DNA of 64,000 bases, taken from assembly GCA_963744575.1 (NCBI GenBank), contig CAVUUF010000025.1, positions 186,001 to 250,000 of the forward strand, given 5' to 3'. The stretch is from Palsa-504 sp963744575 (GTDB lineage Bacteria; Actinomycetota; Actinomycetes; Streptosporangiales; Streptosporangiaceae). The notes under the pieces were generated by a model, which saw only the letters and a program-made list of their open reading frames with translations, searched no databases and had not been told where the DNA came from. Positions 1 to 9,217 of the stretch are shown here, piece after piece (positions within the stretch are counted from its first letter, which is position 1; each line of letters begins with the position of its first letter). The position numbers and the translations under genes are program-made.

Positions 1-622
1 CCAGGACGGCGGCCAGCTGGTCCGGCTTCGGCCACCGGTGGTGCCGGGCGTTCGGCATGGCCGCCCGGTTGACCGGCGTGTCGATGATGCTCGGCATGAT
101 GCAGTTGACCCGTACCCCCTGCTCGCGGCCTTCCGCGGCCGCCGCTTCGACCAGGCGTACCACCCCGAGCTTGCTCACGCTGTAGGCGAAGCCGTTCTCG
201 CCGTTCTGGACCGCCACCCGGCTGGACACGTGCACAATCGCCCCGCCGCCCCGCCCGGCCAGGACCGGCATAGCGTGCTTGGTCACGACCGCGGCGGTGA
301 CCATGTTCAGCTCGAGCTGCTCGCGCAGCACGGAGACGTCCAGCTCGGCCAGCGGCTGCGGCGGGGTGTACCCGCCGATCAGGTTGACCACGGCCGTCGG
401 CGGCGGGGACATGGCAAAAGCCGTCGCGACGCTGGCCTCGTCCAGCACGTCCACCGTGGTGTAGTCCACGCCCGGCTGCCTGGTCTCCTCGGCCGCCGGC
501 CGGGCGTCGGCGGCCAGCACCGACGCGCCGTCGTCCCGCAGCCGCGCGGTGACCGCGCGGCCGAGGTTGCCGGTGCCGCCGAGCACCACGACCCGGCGCC
601 CGGACAGGGCCCGTCCCGTCAT
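1..622 (-). CDS. SDR family NAD(P)-dependent oxidoreductase (3' end outside window)
   Basis: Reading leftward from an ATG at 620-622, the protein begins with a beta strand and a glycine-rich nucleotide loop (LGGTGNLGR, about residues 13-21), as in short-chain dehydrogenases. The catalytic pattern is visible: a serine pair followed by YSVSK (Y-x3-K), after an N-L-I-G-G segment near residue 85. The last residues before the window edge (P-S-I-I-D-T-P) match the usual post-catalytic P-x-x-I-x-T-P turn, so only the C-terminal fifth is missing. The substrate cannot be inferred. The gene is divergent from gpsA, with a G/C hairpin (691-715) between them. Family is certain; specificity is unknown. Confidence 0.85.
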   Translation of the reverse strand, partial: MTGRALSGRRVVVLGGTGNLGRAVTARLRDDGASVLAADARPAAEETRQPGVDYTTVDVLDEASVATAFAMSPPPTAVVNLIGGYTPPQPLAELDVSVLREQLELNMVTAAVVTKHAMPVLAGRGGGAIVHVSSRVAVQNGENGFAYSVSKLGVVRLVEAAAAEGREQGVRVNCIMPSIIDTPVNRAAMPNARHHRWPKPDQLAAVL

Positions 623-690
623 TCCCGCCTCCCTCGGCTTAACCCGGCCCCCATTGTGCCGCATGCCGCCGGTCACGCATTCCCTGGGCT

Positions 691-715
691 CCCTGGGGGG
701 ACCCAGCCCCCAGGG
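691..715. repeat. GC-rich hairpin between SDR gene and gpsA
   Basis: A 9-bp perfect inverted repeat (CCCTGGGGG / CCCCCAGGG) encloses a 7-nt loop GACCCAG. The GGGGGACCCA core also occurs in the tandem array at 33842-33990 and resembles the G/C palindromes near 24355 and 37630. It lies between divergent starts, so it is not a terminator for either flanking gene as oriented. It could be a small dispersed repeat or a transcript-folding element. Confidence 0.6.
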
Positions 716-752
716 CTAGACGAAGGCAGGCCGGCCTGGCTAAGACTCAAGT

Positions 753-1745
753 ATGCGCATCGCAGTGCTTGGCGCCGGGTCGTGGGGCACGACCGTCGCC
801 TCCTTGCTGGCTGGCCACCACGATTGCACCGTCTGGGCCCGTGACCCCGAACTGGCCAGGGAGATCTACGAACGCGACGCCAACTCGCGCTACCTGCCCG
901 GATTCGCGCTGCCGTCCAACCTGAAGGCCACGGCAGACCTGGAAAAGGCTGTGCACGACACCGACCTGCTGGTCGTCGGCGTGCCGACGCACGGGTTCCG
1001 GGCCATTCTCGCCGACACCAGGCCCTACCTGCGGCCGTGGATCCCCGTGGTCAGCCTGGCTAAGGGCTTCGAGCGCGACTCGCTGCTGCGGATGACCCAG
1101 CTCATCCGGGAGGAACTGCCCGGCCATCCGCCCGCCGTCCTGACCGGGCCGAACCTGGCCAAGGAGATCATGGCTGGGCAGGCCGCGGCCAGCGTCATCG
1201 CGACCGAGGACCTCGCGGTGGCCCGCGCGCTGCAGGCTGTCATGCGCCGCGGCCTGTTCCGGATTTACGTCAACCACGACGTGATCGGCTGCGAGCTCGG
1301 CGGAGCGATGAAGAACGTGGTGGCGATCGCCACCGGCGTCGCGCAGGGGCTTGGCGTGGGTGACAACACCCGCGCCGCGGTGGTCGTCCGCGGCCTGGCC
1401 GAACTCACCCGGCTCGGTGTGGCCATGGGCGGCGAGGCGGCGACCTTCGCCGGCCTGGCCGGCATGGGCGACCTCATCGCCACCTGCATGAGCCCGCTGA
1501 GCCGCAACCGCACGCTCGGCGAGCAACTCGGCACGGGCAAGACGCTGACGGAGATCCTCGGCGCGACCAGGACCGTGGCCGAGGGCGTCGGGACCGCGTT
1601 CACCGTGCACGAACTGGCCGGACGCTACGGCGTGGAGATGCCGGTCTGCCGGGAGGTCTACCGGGTCCTGTCCGGGGAGATCCCCGCGTCGGAGGCTTAC
1701 CGCGGCCTGCGCATCGAGGCCGGCCACGAACGCGAGCCCGGGTGA
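753..1745 (+). CDS. gpsA: NAD(P)H-dependent glycerol-3-phosphate dehydrogenase
   Basis: Cytosolic enzyme that reduces dihydroxyacetone phosphate to sn-glycerol 3-phosphate, the backbone for phospholipids. The 330-residue length is normal for GpsA. Visible signatures are the N-terminal Rossmann loop GAGSWGTT (residues 7-14), the TGPNLAKEI block near residue 130, the catalytic-lysine region GGAMKNVVAIA near 185, and a C-terminal domain with AGMGDLIATC and SRNRTLGE. The start ATG at 753 begins MRIAVLGAG, the family's usual first strand. Its product feeds PlsB, encoded about 3.6 kb downstream in this window, though the two genes are not in one operon. Confidence 0.96.
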   Translation: MRIAVLGAGSWGTTVASLLAGHHDCTVWARDPELAREIYERDANSRYLPGFALPSNLKATADLEKAVHDTDLLVVGVPTHGFRAILADTRPYLRPWIPVVSLAKGFERDSLLRMTQLIREELPGHPPAVLTGPNLAKEIMAGQAAASVIATEDLAVARALQAVMRRGLFRIYVNHDVIGCELGGAMKNVVAIATGVAQGLGVGDNTRAAVVVRGLAELTRLGVAMGGEAATFAGLAGMGDLIATCMSPLSRNRTLGEQLGTGKTLTEILGATRTVAEGVGTAFTVHELAGRYGVEMPVCREVYRVLSGEIPASEAYRGLRIEAGHEREPG

Positions 1746-1787
1746 GCCGCCCGCCGCGTTGCCCGGCCCGGCACGCTATGTCAGCAT

Positions 1788-2594
1788 GTGGCCATGACTG
1801 ACTGGTGGCGGTTCGACAGTTCCCGGGTCGATGAATGGAAGCGCGGCTTCGCCGGGCTGATCTCGGCGTCTTCCTCCGCCGCCGCGTCGCTCGGCCTGCC
1901 CCAGCTGGGAACGCTGCCCGGCGACCCGTTCGGCATGCTGGTGGACGCCGCCAGCACCTGGCTGATCGGGAAGAAGCGGACGTTCCGGTTCCCTGAGGGG
2001 GACCTCACCATGGTCCTGGTGGACATCTCGGTGGAAGGCTCGGACCTGGCCCGGATCATCGGCCAGTACGGCCAGGTGCGGATCCTGGCCCGGGACGTCG
2101 AGTGGGGCGGCTACCAGTTCGAGCGGATGGAGATACGGGTCAGGAACGTGCACCTGCGGCCGGGGTCGCGGCCGACGCTGGTGGCCGCGCCGGTGCACTG
2201 CGAGGGCTTCATGCCGGCCGCGGCCGCGTCCCGCTGGCTGGCCAGCATATCGTCCCAGCTCGAACTGGTCCTGACCGATGGCGTGCCCCAGGTCGGCGTG
2301 CTGGGCGCGCCGTGGGCCCGGCTCGAGGTGCAGGCGGACGGGGGCGGGCGGTCCGTGCACATCCGCCCGCGCGCCCTGCGCCTGGGCGACCTGCGCCTGT
2401 CGCTGTGGTCCCCGACCTTCACCGTGGACCTGCCCATGCTGCCCGGCGGGGCCATGCTCACCTCGGTGGAAGCCGCGGCGGGCGGCTTCGTCATGCGGGG
2501 GACGCTGGGCGAATGGCAGCGCTCGCTGTCGCGGGAGGGGGTGGAGCGGCTCCTGGCCGGGATGCGCGCAGGCAAAGACCGCCTCGACCTCTGA
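1788..2594 (+). CDS. LmeA/DUF2993-like lipid-binding protein
   Basis: A 268-residue protein from GTG 1788 (ATG at 1794 is an equally possible start). It has no clear signal peptide. Its alternating strand-rich sequence (GDLTMVLVDISVEG, ILARDVEWGGYQFERMEIRVRNV) resembles the DUF2993/LmeA fold, a beta-rich domain thought to bind phospholipid in actinobacterial envelopes. The C-terminal part repeats the V-x-L-P-M-L type strand pattern and ends RLDL. It follows gpsA by 42 bp on the same strand, so co-transcription is plausible and would fit a lipid or envelope role. The family assignment rests on overall pattern rather than an invariant motif. Confidence 0.6.
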   Translation: MAMTDWWRFDSSRVDEWKRGFAGLISASSSAAASLGLPQLGTLPGDPFGMLVDAASTWLIGKKRTFRFPEGDLTMVLVDISVEGSDLARIIGQYGQVRILARDVEWGGYQFERMEIRVRNVHLRPGSRPTLVAAPVHCEGFMPAAAASRWLASISSQLELVLTDGVPQVGVLGAPWARLEVQADGGGRSVHIRPRALRLGDLRLSLWSPTFTVDLPMLPGGAMLTSVEAAAGGFVMRGTLGEWQRSLSREGVERLLAGMRAGKDRLDL

Positions 2595-2754
2595 CCGTCT
2601 TTATGCCGAACAACCTGGTCCGGGAGCCCCGCCCCCGTCCCAGCGCGACGAGGTCGCGCCGGGCGCAGGCCGACTGGGCACGGTACCTCCGGGCGGCGGA
2701 TGACGTATCAAATAGTGTACTGGGTTAGACGACTCCAGCCGTGGAGGTGGAAGC

Positions 2755-3903
2755 GTGGCGATGCCGGGACGAACCCGACGCGGGCCGCTGGCCGGCCTGC
2801 GGGTGCTCGAGCTGGCCGGCATCGGGCCCGGGCCGTTCTGCGCCATGCTGCTGGCCGACCAGGGCGCGACCGTGCTGCGCATCGACCGGCCCGGCCCGGC
2901 CCCGGTGCGGCCGGAGCGGGACCTGATGAACCGCGGCCGCAAGTCCGCCGTGCTCGACCTGAAGCACCCGCGCGCGGTGGACGCGCTGCTCCGGCTGGCC
3001 GACACCGCGGACGTGCTGCTCGAGGGCCTCCGGCCGGGGGTGACCGAGCGCCTCGGCGTGGGCCCCGAAGTCTGCCTGGCCCGCAACCCGCGGCTGGTGT
3101 ACGCGCGGATGACGGGCTGGGGCCAGGACGGCCCGCTGGCCGCCACGGTGGGGCACGACATCGGCTACATCGCCCGCACCGGCGCGCTGCACGCCCTGGG
3201 CCGGGCCGGCGGACCGCCGCAGTTCCCGGCGAACCTGCTCGGCGACTTCGGCGGCGGCGGGATGCTGATGGCCTACGGCATCTGCGCGGCGCTGGTCGAG
3301 CGGGCCGGTTCGGGCCGGGGCCAGGTGGTGGACGCGGCCATCGTGGACGGGGTGGCGTCGCTGCTGACCATGCCGCTGATGTTGCTGGCCCAGGGGCACT
3401 GGCGGGACGAGCGCGGGGTGAACCTGCTCGACGGCGGCGTGCCCTGGTACAACGTGTACCAGACCAGGGACAGCAAGTGGATGGCCGTCGGCGCGCTCGA
3501 GCCGCGGTTCTACGCCGCGCTGCTCGAGGGGCTCGGCCTGCCCTGGGCACCCGACCGCGCCGACCCGCGGAACTGGCCGGAGCTGCGCGCGCTGTTCGCG
3601 GCCCGGTTCGCCGACCGGACCAGGGACGAGTGGGCGGCCACCTTCGCCGGCACCGAAGCCTGCGCCGAGCCGGTGCTGTCGCTGCGCGAAGCCGCCGCCG
3701 ACGAGCACCTGACCGCGCGGGGGACCTACGTCGACCGGGACGGCTGCACCGAGCCCGCGCCCGCGCCGCGGTTCTCCCGTACCCCGGGTGAGCTGCCGGA
3801 CCCGGCGCCCGCGCCCGGCCAGCACACCACCGAGGCGCTCACCGAATGGGGCCTGGCCGACTTGCCCAACCTGGTCGCCTGCGGCGCCGCCGTGCAGGCC
3901 TTA
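2755..3903 (+). CDS. CaiB/BaiF (family III) CoA-transferase, natural stop missing
   Basis: About 383 residues match family III CoA-transferases and alpha-methylacyl-CoA racemases: GLRVLELAGIGPGPFCAMLLADQGA at the start (shown in part by GIGPGPF), NRGRKS near residue 62, the R-M-T-G-W-G block, G-H-D-I-G-Y with the catalytic-type aspartate near residue 139, and a C-terminal T-E-A-L-x-E-W-G motif typical of the last 20 residues. It would move CoA between acyl or carboxylate substrates, or epimerise 2-methylacyl-CoA. The frame does not stop at its natural end: it stays open to 4584 across the convergent phosphatase gene. Stops lie in the other two frames at 3908 and 3912, so a single-base shift would restore a normal end. 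The end given here is where homology ends. Confidence 0.85.
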
Positions 3904-4563
3904 CCGGTAGGTGATCAGGGCGCGCTCGGATTCCAGGTGCGCGTGATCGTTGAACGTCACCAGGCTCGTTCCGGTGTGGCCGCTGATGACCTTGGTGATG
4001 CTGGCGTTGACGATCAGCCGGGCCAGGCTGGGCCAGCGCTCCTCGGGCAGCCCGAGAGCCTGGGCGCAGAAGGCGGCGATGACCCCCCCGGAGGTTACCG
4101 CGACGGTCCCGCCCGGCTCGGCGACCAGGTGGCCGGCCGCGTCCAGCACGCGCTCGATGAACGAGTCGTGGCTTTCCGTGTAGCCCGTCTCCCCGGAGAT
4201 CCACCGGCCGATCGCCTCTTCCAGCGTGGATTGCAGCGCCCGGCCCGCCGCGCCGCTCGCCGTGGCGGTGGCGAAGGTGACCTCCGTCGTGTGCCGGGCC
4301 ATGACCTCAACGTGGTCGTACTCGTCGAGCCGGTCGTCGGTCCGCAGCTGCGATCCGGGCCGGCCGAGCGCGGCCAGCACGGCCTGGGCGGTGTCGCGCT
4401 GCCGGGTCAGCGCGCCGGACACCACCCGGTCGAACCTCAGGTCGGTCCGGGCCAGCCGGGCCCCCAGGACCTCGGCCTGGCGCAGGCCCACGTCGGAGAG
4501 CCGGTCGTAGTCCGCCGTGCCGAGCGAGGCCTGACCGTGCCGGACGAGCAGCAGCACACCCAT
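3901..4563 (-). CDS. Histidine phosphatase (phosphoglycerate mutase-like) family protein
   Basis: A 220-residue cytosolic protein with the phosphohistidine signature LLVRHGQAS at residues 5-13, a second arginine block (SGALTRQRDTA) near 50, and a late V-T-S-G-G-V-I motif where the family normally has SHGG. Such enzymes transfer or remove phosphate through a histidine intermediate; the substrate (sugar phosphate, phosphoprotein or nucleotide) cannot be told. Its stop codon lies exactly where homology of the convergent CoA-transferase ends. ATG at 4561-4563 is well placed ahead of MGVLLLVRHG. A DUF998 gene starts divergently 41 bp away. Confidence 0.9.
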   Translation of the reverse strand: MGVLLLVRHGQASLGTADYDRLSDVGLRQAEVLGARLARTDLRFDRVVSGALTRQRDTAQAVLAALGRPGSQLRTDDRLDEYDHVEVMARHTTEVTFATATASGAAGRALQSTLEEAIGRWISGETGYTESHDSFIERVLDAAGHLVAEPGGTVAVTSGGVIAAFCAQALGLPEERWPSLARLIVNASITKVISGHTGTSLVTFNDHAHLESERALITYR

Positions 4564-4604
4564 GGAGCCAACCTAGCCGTCTAGGCCGGCGCGCCGCCGG
4601 GGCG

Positions 4605-5243
4605 GTGGTCGCGCTGATGACCCTCTTCCCGGTGACCGTCGTCGTCCTGAACCTCGTGCAGCTCGGTCACTACGATCCGGCCACCGACGCCATCAGCCTG
4701 CTCGCCCTGGGCCGGGGCGGACTGGCCCTCAACGTGGCGTTCGTCCTCGGCGGCGTCGCCTCCCTCACCGCCGCCTGGGTGCTGCGCCGCAGCGTGACCA
4801 AAGCGGTGGCCGGCCCGCTGCTGATCGGGTTCTTCGGCTGCGCCTCCGTCGTGTCCGGCCTGGTCGACGCGGCACCGGACAACGCGCCCGCCAGCACGGC
4901 CGACGACGTGCACCAGCTGGCCGGCGTGCTGGGGTTCCTGGCCGTCATCGCGGCGATGTTCGTGTTCGCGCGGCGCTTCCGCCGGGATCCGGCCTGGCGG
5001 AGTTACGCCCGGCCGACGCTGGCCTGGGCCATCGTCGCGGCGGCCACCTTCGTCAGCATCCCGCTCGCGCCGGGCGCCTGGTTCGGTGTGGCCCAGCGCG
5101 CGCACATCGCCGCGTGGCTGAGCTGGATGATCGTGACCATGCTCCGGGCCAGGTCGCTGGCGGCCCGCGGCCTGCCCGCCGAGTCCGAGCCGGTGCCTGC
5201 CGCGCCCGATCAGAGCGCCAGCCTCGACGCCGCCGAGGTGTGA
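4605..5243 (+). CDS. DUF998 family integral membrane protein
   Basis: A 212-residue hydrophobic protein with about six predicted membrane spans (starting VALMTLFPVTVVVLNL, then ALNVAFVLGGVASL, LLIGFFGCASVV, LAGVLGFLAVIAAMFVF, LAWAIVAAATFVSI). The D-x-V-H-Q-L-A motif ahead of the fourth span and the late histidine/arginine pair (Q-R-A-H-I-A) are typical of DUF998. No function is established for the family. The GTG start at 4605 is the first usable one; the first span begins almost at once, as in relatives. A hairpin terminator follows the stop at once. Confidence 0.75.
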   Translation: MVALMTLFPVTVVVLNLVQLGHYDPATDAISLLALGRGGLALNVAFVLGGVASLTAAWVLRRSVTKAVAGPLLIGFFGCASVVSGLVDAAPDNAPASTADDVHQLAGVLGFLAVIAAMFVFARRFRRDPAWRSYARPTLAWAIVAAATFVSIPLAPGAWFGVAQRAHIAAWLSWMIVTMLRARSLAARGLPAESEPVPAAPDQSASLDAAEV

Positions 5244-5249
5244 TCCAGC

Positions 5250-5281
5250 GGCAGGGCGCGCCAGTCACCGCGCGCCCTGCC
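5250..5281 (+). terminator. Hairpin terminator after the DUF998 gene
   Basis: An 11-bp perfect GC stem (GGCAGGGCGCG / CGCGCCCTGCC) with a 10-nt loop starts 7 bp after the stop at 5243. No U-tract follows, which is usual for actinobacterial terminators. It separates the DUF998 gene from the convergent plsB (stop at 5379). Confidence 0.65.
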
Positions 5282-5378
5282 GTCCGCGGCTCCGCGGAAA
5301 GGTCGCACCCAATTGCGTCAAGCGTCTCCGCGGAAACGCGACGCACCAACTCGGCCATCTCTCAGCGGCGGCCCGCCG

Positions 5379-7724
5379 TTAGTCGGCGGGCACGGCGGTC
5401 ACGGCGTCCTTGATGTAGCGCCGGATGGTCAGGTCCTCGATCTGGTCGAGCCTGCGGATCAGGTCACGCAGTTCGGCCAGGAAGGCCGCCCGTCGCGCGG
5501 CGAGATCGTCCCCCCGCTCGAACAGGCCCCGGTTCCTGGCCAGCTGCAGCGCCGTCTGGAACAGCAGCACCGAGACGGACTCCGAGCTGCGCAGCCGGCG
5601 CTGGGCCACGTACTGGCGGCCGAGGCCGAGCGCCCGGCGGGTCACCTCCGGGTCGTCGGCCAGCGCGTCGTCGTTGACCAGCACGTCAGCGACGATCCGG
5701 TAGGCCTCGACGAAGGGCCGCACGATGACGTGCGACACCAGCGGCCGCATCCTGGCGAGCAGCGCGTCCGCCGCCGCCGGGCCGGCCTGCAGCCGGTCTG
5801 CCCAGGCCGGGTCGTGCCGGTTCATCTCCTCGCGCACCTGGCGCCGGTGCTCGTCCCGATCCTGGAAGTTAAACTCGAACTTCAGCAGGTCGCGCAGCCG
5901 CGCGATCTCGGCCCAGAACGCCCTCACCGGGTCCGCGGCCGCGTCCCTGGCCCGGAGCACGGCCAGCTCGCACACCGCCTGATCGAGCAGGAAGTGGATC
6001 AGCGAGTTCCGGTAGAAGGTGGCGGCGAGCTGCTGGTCAGGACCGATCAGCCAGACCGGCTCGCGGCCCTCCCCGACGGAGGTCACCACCCCGCCCGCCA
6101 CCAGCGCGTCCAGCGTGGCCCGGACCGGCCCGGCGCCGGACAGCGCCCGCGCGCTCGCCGTCCTCGGCACCGAACGGCTCTGCAGGTAGTCCAGCGCGTC
6201 GGCCAGGCCCAGCCGGATCTGGCCGAAGGTCAGGGCGGCCCCCTGCATGGCCAGCAGGACGGTGGTGACCAGGGCCGTCGCGGTGACCGGCATGCCCTGA
6301 TTTATCCGCCACGCCACCTCGAAGGCGGTCTTCTGCAGCGCCAGCCGCCGGGCCGCCGGATCGCCCGCCACCGGACCGGAGGGCGGCCCGAGGAACGAGC
6401 TCAGCGCCACCGGCTCGCCGAACCGCACGTAGACCTTGCCGTAGTGCCGGGCACCCTGCGCCTTGATGAAGCCGTACAGCCAGCCGAACCCCTCGGGCTT
6501 CTTCGTCCCGCCGCGCGCGTACTCGGCGTACTCGGTGATCTCGTGCAGCTGGTCGAAGGTGATCGACACCGGCAGCAGCAGGATGTCGTCGACGCGGCCC
6601 TGCAGGTAGGCGTCGGCCGCATAAGACAGCAGGCCAAGCCGCGGCGGGAGCATCTTCCCGGTACGCGAGCGGGTGCCCTCGATCGACCAGGACAGGTTGA
6701 ACCGCTTCTCGAGCACGTAGCCGACGTATTCCCGCAGCACGTACTTGTACAGCGAGTCGTCGCCGGTCGAGCGCCTGATGAAGATCACCCCGGCCCGGCG
6801 CATGATCGCGCCCATCGGCCCGAACGCCATGTTGACCCCGGCGAACAGGTGGGCCGGCGGCAGCCCGTTTTCCTGCATGGCCGCGGCGAGCACCAGCGTG
6901 TCCAGATTCGACCGGTGTGACCACAGGAAGACGCACGGGTAGCGCTCGGTCGCCGCGTGCAGCCGCTCGATCTGGCTCTGGTCGTAGTCGATCTGCGGGT
7001 CGAAGCCGCGCTGGAAGATCAGCCGCCCGATGGCCGGCATGACGTCGATGAGGCGCCGGCTCCAGCCCGCGGCGAGCTCGTCGAGGACGGCGCCGGCCTC
7101 CGCCAGTGACGGCGCCGCGCCGCCGGTGCCGCGCCGCACCTGGCGCAGCCCGGCGCGGAACCGGCGGGAGGACAAGATCTCGTCCTTTACCAGGCTCGGC
7201 GTCTTGTACCTGGGGCCGAGCAGCTTGTACTCGGCCCGGTCCAGCGCCAGCGTGGCCCGCCGGGCCACGTAGCCGGGGAAGTCGTCCGGGTCCTCGCCCC
7301 CGGTCGTCTCGGTCCAGTACTGCCGCAGGTCGCCCACGGTCGCGGGCTCGCCGACCAGCACGGTGGCCCGGCCCGGCTGGCGGGCCAGGATCCGCTGCTG
7401 CTGGCGCTCGGACGGATGGTACGGGTCGTGGCCGGGCAGCATGTCGTGCAGCCGGGCCGCGCGCCGGCCCGCGTGCTCTTCCGGCAGCCAGGCCACCCGC
7501 ACCGGGACCAGCCGCAGATCCTGGTCACCGTCCAGCAGCGACCGGGGGAGCGGGGCGGCCCCGTCGCCCGGCGGCCCCAGGCTGACCGGCGGCCGGCCGG
7601 TGCCCCCCGAGGCGGCGAGCCGGTCCCGGATCAGCCGCGCCTCGGTCGGGGTAGAGGCCTGGGTGAGCACCACCGTGCCGGCCCGGTCGGCCAGCAGCCC
7701 GGCGAGGTCGGGCTCGGCGGTCAC
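5379..7724 (-). CDS. plsB: Glycerol-3-phosphate 1-O-acyltransferase
   Basis: Membrane-associated enzyme that puts the first acyl chain on sn-glycerol 3-phosphate. At 781 residues it has the long PlsB form. Visible acyltransferase blocks: WSHRSNLDTLV (HX4D motif, about residue 268), then G-A-I-M-R-R-A-G-V-I-F-I-R-R, SIEGTRSRTGK (block III) and L-L-P-V-S-I-T-F-D (block IV). The chosen GTG at 7722-7724 overlaps the stop of the upstream HAD/acyltransferase gene by 4 bp (GTGA), so translation is probably coupled; a longer start at 7757 would intrude further into that gene. It is last in a three-gene operon with the same order as Rv2484c-plsC-plsB2 of M. tuberculosis. Confidence 0.95.
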   Translation of the reverse strand: MTAEPDLAGLLADRAGTVVLTQASTPTEARLIRDRLAASGGTGRPPVSLGPPGDGAAPLPRSLLDGDQDLRLVPVRVAWLPEEHAGRRAARLHDMLPGHDPYHPSERQQQRILARQPGRATVLVGEPATVGDLRQYWTETTGGEDPDDFPGYVARRATLALDRAEYKLLGPRYKTPSLVKDEILSSRRFRAGLRQVRRGTGGAAPSLAEAGAVLDELAAGWSRRLIDVMPAIGRLIFQRGFDPQIDYDQSQIERLHAATERYPCVFLWSHRSNLDTLVLAAAMQENGLPPAHLFAGVNMAFGPMGAIMRRAGVIFIRRSTGDDSLYKYVLREYVGYVLEKRFNLSWSIEGTRSRTGKMLPPRLGLLSYAADAYLQGRVDDILLLPVSITFDQLHEITEYAEYARGGTKKPEGFGWLYGFIKAQGARHYGKVYVRFGEPVALSSFLGPPSGPVAGDPAARRLALQKTAFEVAWRINQGMPVTATALVTTVLLAMQGAALTFGQIRLGLADALDYLQSRSVPRTASARALSGAGPVRATLDALVAGGVVTSVGEGREPVWLIGPDQQLAATFYRNSLIHFLLDQAVCELAVLRARDAAADPVRAFWAEIARLRDLLKFEFNFQDRDEHRRQVREEMNRHDPAWADRLQAGPAAADALLARMRPLVSHVIVRPFVEAYRIVADVLVNDDALADDPEVTRRALGLGRQYVAQRRLRSSESVSVLLFQTALQLARNRGLFERGDDLAARRAAFLAELRDLIRRLDQIEDLTIRRYIKDAVTAVPAD

Positions 7725-9217
7725 GAGGCCGCGCTCCCGCCGCCGAGCCCGCTCCACGGCCAGTCGGCGAGCAGGTCCACGTAGCGCGACCTGATCTGCT
7801 CGATCCGGTCGCGCAGGTTCTCCACCGTCCAGCCGGCGGTGCTGACCGGCGGCAGCACCGCGATGTCGACCGTGCCGGGATGCAGCGTGGTGGAGTTGCG
7901 GCCCGCCACCGAGTCGGAGTTCCTGATCACGATGGGGACGACCGGCAGGCCGGTCGCCATGGCGATCCGGAAGGCCCCCTTCTTGAACGGGCCGACCGAC
8001 TGAGTGTCCAGCCGGGTGCCCTCCGGGGCGACCACGATCGACAGGCCCTTGCGCGCGGCCTCCTCGATGGGCTGGAGCGCGGCCACCGCGGCGGCGGTAT
8101 CGGCCCGGTCGATGAACGCGGCGTCGAGCAGCTTGCCGAGCGGGCCGACCAGCGGGTTGCTCTCAAGCTCCTTCTTCGCGATCCCGGTCCAGTTGTCCTT
8201 GACCAGCGCGGCCACCATGAAGATGTCGAAGTTGTTGCGGTGGTTGAACACGAACACGGCGGGCCGTTGCGCGGTCAGGTTCTCCTCGCCGAGGACGTTC
8301 AGATGGACGCCGTTCAGCGTGAGTACGATCTCCGGCCAGGTCCTGGTCAGGAAGTTGAGCCCGACGCGCTTGTTCCTGGTCAGCAGGCCGAGGCTGAGCG
8401 CTCCTGTGGCCACCGGGGCGAGCGAGCCGATCGAGGCCAGGCTGCGGATCCGGTCCAGCGGCCCGCCGCCGCCCCGGCTGCTGAGCCGCAGGATAGGCCA
8501 GCCGCGGCGCTCGGCCACCTTGGCCAGCGCAGGCCCGGGGTTGACCGGCCGCGGATTGCCCACCAGGTGCATCAGGGCGAGGTCCTCGTCGCCGTCCGCG
8601 TAGAAGTAGCTCAGCCGCAGGTCGACCCCGTGCCCGGCGGCGAACCGCTGCACGCTGGTGGCCTTGCTGGTGCCCCAGATCACCGGGCGCACGATCTCGC
8701 CGGTCAGGATGCCGGCCTCGTCGACGGCGAACCGGTTGCACACCACGTGGTCGACGCCGAGGTAACCGGCCACCGGCTCGGCCTGCATGGTCAGCGCCGA
8801 CGAGCTCAGCACCACGGTGTGGCCGCGGCGCTGGTGGGCGCGGACCAGATCGCGCATCTCCGGGTAGATCAGGTCGGCGATGGACTGCTGGAAGATCCGC
8901 TCGCCCACCTCCTCCACGTCCTCGGCCAGCCGCCCCTTGGCCGAGCGCACCGCCCCCTCGATCACGTTCTCGAACTGGTTCCGGCCGAGCCGGTACTCCA
9001 CCGCGAGCTGCAGCATGTGCAGGAACTCGGCCGCCCCGACCTCCCGGTGCCGCAGCCGGTCCCTGGTGATGGCCGCGACGGTGAACCCGGCCACCAGCGT
9101 CCCGTCCAGGTCGAAGAAGGCGCCGACCTTCGGTCCCTCCGGGCTCGCGTCCACTTCGGCCACCGAACCGGGCAGCCGCAGCTGCCGGCCCCGGGTGCGG
9201 CGCGGTGGCGCGCTCAT
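7721..9217 (-). CDS. plsC: Bifunctional HAD-IB phosphatase / 1-acylglycerol-3-phosphate acyltransferase
   Basis: A two-domain, 498-residue protein. Residues about 30-230 form a HAD-IB (SerB-like) phosphatase: FFDLDGTLV holds the DxDGT nucleophile motif, with V-V-L-S-S-S and a later Y-A-D-G-D-E-D metal-binding motif. Residues about 300-490 form a PlsC-type acyltransferase with FNHRNNFD (HX4D, about residue 324) and VAPEGTR (about 397). This layout matches the mycobacterial PlsC/Rv2483c type, which would make phosphatidic acid and perhaps dephosphorylate it or lyso-PA. The ATG at 9215-9217 overlaps the wax-synthase stop by 4 bp, and the stop overlaps plsB by 4 bp, so the trio looks translationally coupled. 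Confidence 0.92.
   Translation of the reverse strand: MSAPPRRTRGRQLRLPGSVAEVDASPEGPKVGAFFDLDGTLVAGFTVAAITRDRLRHREVGAAEFLHMLQLAVEYRLGRNQFENVIEGAVRSAKGRLAEDVEEVGERIFQQSIADLIYPEMRDLVRAHQRRGHTVVLSSSALTMQAEPVAGYLGVDHVVCNRFAVDEAGILTGEIVRPVIWGTSKATSVQRFAAGHGVDLRLSYFYADGDEDLALMHLVGNPRPVNPGPALAKVAERRGWPILRLSSRGGGGPLDRIRSLASIGSLAPVATGALSLGLLTRNKRVGLNFLTRTWPEIVLTLNGVHLNVLGEENLTAQRPAVFVFNHRNNFDIFMVAALVKDNWTGIAKKELESNPLVGPLGKLLDAAFIDRADTAAAVAALQPIEEAARKGLSIVVAPEGTRLDTQSVGPFKKGAFRIAMATGLPVVPIVIRNSDSVAGRNSTTLHPGTVDIAVLPPVSTAGWTVENLRDRIEQIRSRYVDLLADWPWSGLGGGSAAS

Noticed and set aside
3904..4584. Continuation of the CoA-transferase frame as a 609-residue protein
   Set aside because: The extension is the antisense of a well-conserved histidine phosphatase gene and has no family features.
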